A stretch of DNA of 33,537 nt, from positions 1-33,537 of the forward strand of contig NZ_QUET01000032.1 in the NCBI RefSeq assembly GCF_003478445.1, given 5' to 3'. The stretch is from Roseburia sp. AM59-24XD. GTDB lineage: Bacteria; Bacillota; Clostridia; Lachnospirales; Lachnospiraceae. How positions within the stretch are numbered: position 1 is the stretch's first letter; the number at the start of each line of letters is the position of its first letter. This document shows positions 28,738 through 33,537 of this stretch, piece by piece. Under the pieces are notes generated by a model. It saw nothing but the letters and a program-made list of their open reading frames with translations. It did no database searches and was not told where the DNA came from. Made by a program: the position numbers and the translations under genes.

Positions 28738-29610
28738 TTATATGTACTTTAACAATCTTTGCCCAAACAATGTAATATGGAACCGCTCCACATGATTGGC
28801 ACTAATCGTCCCCACTGTCGCCTGAAATTCCACCTGCACAACTCCGAGATTTTGAAATTTCAGCAACGATCGCATCAGATACGCCCATTCCATATTCTTG
28901 TTGCCGTCACGATCCACAGCCGTCTGATTTAAAATACGCCCCATATCATCTATATTGATCATATTGAAAAACTTTGTAAAATCCTTCCAGAAAACGGTGT
29001 ACTCTCCGTAGATCACATTACGATCATGCCACCGTGTCGGCGTGAAAAATCCGCCTCCCACGGAGTCGTTTTCATGGCTTTGTGCCGCATTCTGCTGTGC
29101 CTCTATATATTTCTGATTCTGTTGCGTCCGCTCCCCTTTCTCGAGGAAATGCTTCAGCCTTTTCAAAAAACGGATATCATTGGCATTGCAGGCAGAGACA
29201 ATCTCGCATATCTCCTCATCCATTTCCTGCGCATCCTCCATAAGATATGCGATCATGCTGTTGATCAAAGTACCTGTCGTCTCAGGAAGCGCCGTCAGAC
29301 ACAGATGTTTGAGATTGTTGCGAAACACATATCTTCCATGCTCGTCCAGACATTCCAGCCGTTCCTGCAGCCTGTCCACACTCACCGTCTGCTCATTCAA
29401 TTTAACCTCCAGCTCATGCAGACGCCGCTCGATGCTCGCCGCATCGAAAAAGGCACCAATCTCATTTACCACACTGGCGATCACCGGCACTGCGAGAAAC
29501 CGCGGATCAACCGCCGGAAGGGCAGAGATAATGGCGGAGGTGATGTTGAGGAGCGGACGCGCTACGGAAGGGTGAGAGTCCTGTGAATCGTGGGTGTTAT
29601 TCTCGGACAT
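28738..29610 (-). CDS. Hypothetical protein next to csm6, 290 aa
   Basis: I do not recognise a family. The start at 29610 is chosen because CAGGAGG lies just ahead; the frame extends upstream to 29652 without a ribosome site. Residues about 20-60 contain a hydrophobic, proline-punctuated stretch (LLNITSAIISALPAVDPRFL then AVPVIASVVNEIGAF), followed by a coiled-coil (RRLHELEVKLNEQTVSVDRL). The rest is mixed alpha/beta with an aromatic-rich segment near 205-225 (YGEYTVFWKDFTKFFNM). A pore- or membrane-associated N-terminus is possible. It lies 99 bases after csm6 on the same strand but has its own consensus promoter, so it may not belong to the cas operon. Confidence 0.6.
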   Translation of the reverse strand: MSENNTHDSQDSHPSVARPLLNITSAIISALPAVDPRFLAVPVIASVVNEIGAFFDAASIERRLHELEVKLNEQTVSVDRLQERLECLDEHGRYVFRNNLKHLCLTALPETTGTLINSMIAYLMEDAQEMDEEICEIVSACNANDIRFLKRLKHFLEKGERTQQNQKYIEAQQNAAQSHENDSVGGGFFTPTRWHDRNVIYGEYTVFWKDFTKFFNMINIDDMGRILNQTAVDRDGNKNMEWAYLMRSLLKFQNLGVVQVEFQATVGTISANHVERFHITLFGQRLLKYI

Positions 29611-29638
29611 GATGACCTCCTGTTTCTCCATTTTATTT

Positions 29639-29667
29639 ATTGTATTGCACACGATATACTACGTCAA
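29639..29667 (-). promoter_or_regulatory. Sigma-A promoter of the 290-aa gene
   Basis: On the minus strand TTGACG (29662-29667) and TACAAT (29639-29644) are exactly 17 bases apart, about 29 bases before the ATG at 29610. It gives the 290-residue gene, the YaiI gene and the symporter their own transcript start. Confidence 0.7.
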
Positions 29668-29709
29668 TTACATTTTCTCCACTAAATAAAATGTTTTCAT
29701 TTTCTTTCA

Positions 29710-31038
29710 TCAGTGATATATGGACATTCGATCCAATATTAACTTATTCATCTGATCATATGAATCCCAATAATCTTTTTTGACCTTTATCTCTGTGTAG
29801 CTGAAAAGCTCTTTAATCATATCCATAATTTGAGCCGATGTGAAGCCTGTCTTCTGGCGAATGACTTCATCCGTTATCGAAACAATCTGATGCGCTGCTA
29901 AATTCCGGACACTCTCTTCTACAGCTCGAATATGGTTAATCAACTGAATCAAATGCTTATCCTCGGAGATATTTTCAATTAATATTTTTAAATGAATCGA
30001 ATAAACATCTTTCGCCTGAAAACGATTTTGATATTCCCGATTTAGAATCTCTCCTACCTGTGTCCCTTCCAGTTTTTTGGAGGACCACTTTCTTATATTG
30101 GATTTATTATCCTCACAATAATCGTTTATATCAATATTACACTGCTTTTTTAAGATCATTTCAAACAGATCAACAATTAATGGCGTAATTGCACGAATAA
30201 AATCTGCATATTCTTCTTTTTTTAGCTTTACGGCAACACTCAATGCATACTCAAAATACTTCCGTTCAGAAGATGCCCGAACAGGAAGACATTGTATTCC
30301 CGTTTCTCGCAACAATCTGTCTACCGCCGAGAAATTCAAAAGCAATCTTTGGGCAGCCAGTTCAATGAGTGCTCTATAAGAATCTGTCGCTTTTCCAGGC
30401 AAGGTTTCCAATGTGTCCAATGCCGCCTGATAATCATAAACCTTAATATGTTTTTTTATTATTTCTTCCCGCTTAATGCATGAAAGCGTTGGACACTCTA
30501 CCTCTCGACATCGATTTTCGAAATCCGGCTCATTGTCTTCGTTTAATTCCCACAATGTTTCAACATCATATCCCTTATGATGATGTTCATTAATACCTTT
30601 TTCCGGCGTTACTACCTGTATTAATTTTGCAGGATATTCTTCCAACGTCTGTAACACAGCCAATCCACTTTTCATTGCCGGCGTTCCGGAAGAAATATTC
30701 AACAGTAAAGTATCCCCCTTTTCCATCTTTTCAAAAATGCCACCTACAATACTACGAAAATCCTGATAAAAATAATCAAACTCATACACTTTTGTAAGTT
30801 TCTCCCGTTCTATAACTTCAACCTCAAATGTATGATTCAACAGATTCCCCAAATGTTCAATGCAATAACGATACCGATCATCCGTTTTCTGAAATGCAAG
30901 CATCTCCTTTGACATATACAATATCACTTTATCTGGTTTATAGACTCTGCAGATATGTAACATGGATCCATCTCTGCAATTTTGTGAAGAAATCGGATCC
31001 GTTCCTCCTACCGGTGTAAATAAAATTGTTCTTCCCAT
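29710..31038 (-). CDS. csm6: Csm6, CARF-HEPN ribonuclease of type III-A CRISPR
   Basis: The product is 442 residues from ATG 31038, preceded by GGAGG; the longer frame to 31125 overlaps cas2 and lacks a site. The N-terminal CARF domain has ILFTPVGGTDPISSQN and the ligand-loop motif LLLNISSGTPAMKSGLAVLQ. The C-terminal HEPN domain has RNLAAH at 378-383, the Rx4H RNase motif. Csm6 is switched on by cyclic oligoadenylate made by Cas10 when crRNA finds target RNA, and then degrades RNA nonspecifically. It follows cas2 by 16 bases in the order cas1, cas2, csm6, downstream of the array. AT-rich composition differs from the operon at 12-27 kb. Confidence 0.9.
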   Translation of the reverse strand: MGRTILFTPVGGTDPISSQNCRDGSMLHICRVYKPDKVILYMSKEMLAFQKTDDRYRYCIEHLGNLLNHTFEVEVIEREKLTKVYEFDYFYQDFRSIVGGIFEKMEKGDTLLLNISSGTPAMKSGLAVLQTLEEYPAKLIQVVTPEKGINEHHHKGYDVETLWELNEDNEPDFENRCREVECPTLSCIKREEIIKKHIKVYDYQAALDTLETLPGKATDSYRALIELAAQRLLLNFSAVDRLLRETGIQCLPVRASSERKYFEYALSVAVKLKKEEYADFIRAITPLIVDLFEMILKKQCNIDINDYCEDNKSNIRKWSSKKLEGTQVGEILNREYQNRFQAKDVYSIHLKILIENISEDKHLIQLINHIRAVEESVRNLAAHQIVSITDEVIRQKTGFTSAQIMDMIKELFSYTEIKVKKDYWDSYDQMNKLILDRMSIYH

Positions 31039-31054
31039 TTTCACTTCCTCCATC

Positions 31055-31372
31055 TTATATAATAACGACCTCTTCATCATGTATCTGTATACTTTCACCA
31101 AATAGTGAAACTTCCCCCTGACCACGTATCTTGTAAACTCTGATATTATCCTCTTTCTTATTGATCAGACCGGGTATTTCTTTTAATAGATTACGATACA
31201 AATTTTCCGAAATAATTGCTTCAAACGCAGATTTCTGTACACGAAATCCGTATCCATTCATCTTTTTGGCAAATTTATTTCTTCTTTTATTATCTACAAT
31301 ATCATATATTATCAAAATATACAGTTTTTTGCTATTCTGAATCTCCTCTGTATTCCAAAAATAATTCTCCAT
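31055..31372 (-). CDS. cas2: Cas2, CRISPR spacer acquisition protein
   Basis: The 105-residue protein shows the Cas2 ferredoxin-like core: LYILIIYDIVDNKRRNKFAK with the conserved Asp in YDIVDN, then GYGFRVQKSAFEAIIS. The C-terminal part RVYKIRGQGEVSLFGES fits the family's swapped strand. About 15 extra residues precede the core. Cas2 bridges two Cas1 dimers during spacer integration. The gene starts 12 bases after cas1 and 16 bases before csm6. Confidence 0.92.
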   Translation of the reverse strand: MENYFWNTEEIQNSKKLYILIIYDIVDNKRRNKFAKKMNGYGFRVQKSAFEAIISENLYRNLLKEIPGLINKKEDNIRVYKIRGQGEVSLFGESIQIHDEEVVII

Positions 31373-31384
31373 GCTTTACTCCTT

Positions 31385-32389
31385 TTACCGAATAACAATC
31401 GGTGTGTAAACATCCACATCCTCCGTCTCTATCGCTTTCACAAATTGTCCAATCTGAAAATCCAAGGCTCTTCGAAAACTAACTGCATAATCAATATAAG
31501 ACAAATACCTGCTGTCTGCCCGAAATTTATTTTCTAATTTCTTAATATACAATTTGAAAGCATCCTGCGTTAAAAATACCCCCGGTTGATCCATTTCTGA
31601 ATAGAAATCATCCACAGAAAGTTCGTGTCCATTTAACATACTCAATGCTGTGGAATCGATCAATACCGCTCTCCATTCCTCCATTAAATCACTTGCTAAT
31701 GTCGGATGCTTTTCTCTGTCTTTATGCATCACTCCAAAATATGGATTCAAGCCTTTTCCTTCAATTTTCCCATATATTTCATTTAGAATAATAGAATATC
31801 CCAAGCTGATCATTGAGTTAAACGGATCTCTGGGCGGTCTTCGGGATCTACCCGAAAAAGTAAACTTTGGATCAATCAGTAGTGCTAATATTTTAAAGTA
31901 TATTCTGGCAGCAGTTCCCTCATATCCCATAATCTGCTCCACTGTCTTAGCACATATCACTTTCTTCTGCATTATCTGCATTTCGACCAAAGGTCGCTCT
32001 ATATCAATATCCTTATTTCTGGCATATCTCCGTAATATCACCATTTGATTCCGAATCTTGGCTGATATGATCTTCCTGGAGAAATCAACCTTAAATACAT
32101 CATCATTCGCTATCGCCGCCTGCTTCCTCTGACGCTGCACATTTACATGCGTCGTCGATACCAGCCTGCCATAATATGCACCATTGATCGAATAATAGAT
32201 TACCGAAACTCCTCTTTTCAGACATTCTGCTACGCATTGTGTTGTCAACTGGACTTTTCCAAAGACTTCGATCACTTCCAATGTTTCTGCTGGAATGCTT
32301 TTAATCATGCCATCTTTGTACTTTACCTGAAAACGATTTCCGTTAATGCCAATATACGCTCCCTGCTCCGATACATATAAATAACTCAT
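31385..32389 (-). CDS. cas1: Cas1, CRISPR integrase
   Basis: The 334-residue protein has the N-terminal beta-domain (YLYVSEQGAYIGINGNRFQV) and the helical integrase domain. Likely metal ligands are visible: Glu in GYEGTAARIYF, His in FGVMHKDREKHPTLASD and Asp in EEWRAVLIDS, and the RRPPRDPFNSMISLGY motif lies between. With Cas2 it inserts new spacers at the leader end. GGGAGG precedes the ATG. The gene lies only 45 bases past the last array repeat and points the same way as array transcription. No reverse transcriptase is fused to it. Confidence 0.94.
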   Translation of the reverse strand: MSYLYVSEQGAYIGINGNRFQVKYKDGMIKSIPAETLEVIEVFGKVQLTTQCVAECLKRGVSVIYYSINGAYYGRLVSTTHVNVQRQRKQAAIANDDVFKVDFSRKIISAKIRNQMVILRRYARNKDIDIERPLVEMQIMQKKVICAKTVEQIMGYEGTAARIYFKILALLIDPKFTFSGRSRRPPRDPFNSMISLGYSIILNEIYGKIEGKGLNPYFGVMHKDREKHPTLASDLMEEWRAVLIDSTALSMLNGHELSVDDFYSEMDQPGVFLTQDAFKLYIKKLENKFRADSRYLSYIDYAVSFRRALDFQIGQFVKAIETEDVDVYTPIVIR

Positions 32390-32434
32390 TTTTACCTCCC
32401 ATCATGTTTTATCTTTCAAATTATTGTGTACAAT

Positions 32435-33537
32435 TCTATCGTCCCCTTTCCGGGGTCTCTTTATTTCTACGCACAAGGAGATTTACAGGAACGTCAAGGA
32501 CAGAGTTCTCGTCCCCTTCTCGGGGTCTCTTTATTTCTATGTGCTATAAGATTGACCGAATCAGCCGCTCCATGTTTTCGTCCCCTTTCCGGGGCTCTTT
32601 ATTTCTACGGTTATGTTCCCGACTGGTGGCAAAAATGAATAACAGTTTTCGTCTCCTTTCCGGTGGCTCTTTATTTCTACCGTCAATCTACTTGGCAAAA
32701 TAGATCGCGGTAGTATTCTCGTCCCCTTCTCGGGGTCTCTCTATTTCTACGGATAAAATCAATAATGTTTATACCCAGGACAATTCTCGTCCCCTTTCCG
32801 GGATCTCTTTATTTCTACTAATGCGGTCTGCCTATTATGCCGATAAAATCCCGTTCTCGTCCCCTTTCCGGGGTCTCTTTATTTCTACACGGCGGACAAG
32901 TTACCTCCGGAATTGCAGGAGAGAGTGTTCTCGTCCCCTTTCCGGGGTCTCTCTATTTCTACGCAGATGGTTACATTAGTTGTATTTGCACTGATCAGTT
33001 CTCGTCCCCTCTCCGGGGTTTCTTTTATTTCTACTGCGACGTCAAGATTCTTTCGGAATTCTGGGCGATGTTCTCGTCCCCTCTCCGGGGTTTCTTTATT
33101 TCTACAACACATGCTTGCGCAGACCGCGATTGCTATGTCATAGTTCTCGTCCCCTTTCCGGGGTCTCTTTATTTCTACAAGGTGGTAGAGTATAACCAAG
33201 CTAATCAATACCACATTTTCGTCCCCTTTCCGGGGTCTCTTTATTTCTACAAGACCGAAGAGGAAAAAGCTATCGAGCTGGCAGACCATTTTCGTCCCCT
33301 TTCCGGGGTCTCTTTATTTCTACTAACAAACACATAAAGGAGGATACATATTATGACAAAGTTTTCGTCCCCTTTCCGGGGTCTCTTTATTTCTACAAGA
33401 AAATCGAGTATTTCCTCAATGAAACAGATCGGTTTTCGTCCCCTTTCCGGGGTCTCTTTATTTCTACGAAGAGGAGTACTTAAAAAGCAAAAATATGCTA
33501 GTTTTCGTCCCCTTTCCGGGGTCTCTTTATTTCTACC
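32435..33537 (-). CRISPR. Type III-A-like CRISPR array, 16 repeats visible, right end open
   Basis: Sixteen repeats, 14 of 36 bases, one of 35 (32574-32608) and one of 37 (32998-33034), start at 32435, 32505, 32574, 32645, 32715, 32783, 32853, 32927, 32998, 33070, 33143, 33215, 33288, 33361, 33432 and 33501. The 15 spacers are 32-38 bases long. On the minus strand the repeat starts GTAGAAATAAAG, contains the stem CCCC-GGAAA-GGGG and ends ACGAAAAC or ACGAGAAC, like the 8-base 5' tag of type III crRNAs. The most altered repeats are at the left (cas1) side and identical ones at the right, so transcription runs right to left and the leader lies beyond 33537. Confidence 0.97.

Noticed and set aside
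32404..33337. Plus-strand open frames across the CRISPR array as proteins
   Set aside because: They consist of translated repeats and spacers with recurring RPLSGVSLFL-type segments, and have no ribosome site logic.

Overview
The window looks like chromosomal DNA of an anaerobic, gut-type Clostridia, most likely Lachnospiraceae. The grounds are strong AGGAGG-type ribosome sites, the style of the lipoproteins and BMP-type ABC transporters, and the mix of protein families. No rRNA or tRNA gene was seen. Base composition changes along the window: roughly 1-3,557 and 29,650-33,537 are AT-rich, while the middle is richer in GC. This suggests the two ends are accessory DNA around a more typical core.

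Layout. (1) 1-2,000 is gene debris: an open-frame remnant, an AAA-ATPase scrap, a secreted metalloprotease-like gene cut off just after its HEKSH motif, and a 55-residue membrane peptide gene. (2) 2,220-8,182, all minus strand, holds a transmembrane Ser/Thr kinase, then a separate run of an HTH-like protein, a Lys-rich unknown, a microbial PARG-like macrodomain protein and a DUF697-type GTPase. (3) 8,446-11,252, plus strand, is a three-gene ABC importer of the TrpXYZ type with a consensus promoter and a strong terminator, followed by a Gfo/Idh/MocA oxidoreductase. (4) 12,341-27,004, minus strand, is one long operon: PucR regulator, nucleoside-type BMP ABC importer (ATPase, two permeases, lipoprotein), two isochorismatase-fold amidohydrolases (one strongly resembling biuret hydrolase), allophanate hydrolase as two separate genes, AllH/DUF2877, FdrA/AllF, AllG/DUF1116 and carbamate kinase. 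(5) 27,277-29,610 holds a bile acid:Na+ symporter-family gene, a YaiI/DUF188 gene and an unknown 290-residue protein with its own promoter. (6) 29,710-33,537 holds csm6, cas2, cas1 and a type III-A-like CRISPR array of at least 16 repeats that runs off the right edge.

How the genes fit together. The large operon reads as uptake of a small nitrogen-rich compound, hydrolysis of biuret- or triuret-like ureides to allophanate and then ammonia and CO2, and an AllFGH plus carbamate kinase branch that can make carbamoyl phosphate and then ATP. I infer that AllFGH may phosphorolyse a biuret-type substrate here, since no allantoin or oxalurate genes are present. Four genes (allophanate hydrolase, allG, allH, the symporter) each carry one apparent single-base deletion. 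All four would be full length if one base were restored, so consensus errors or very recent inactivation are both possible.

The CRISPR array is transcribed from the minus strand. Its worn repeats lie next to cas1 and its uniform repeats lie at the window edge, so the leader is outside the window. The effector genes (cas10, csm2-5, cas6) are not in the window.
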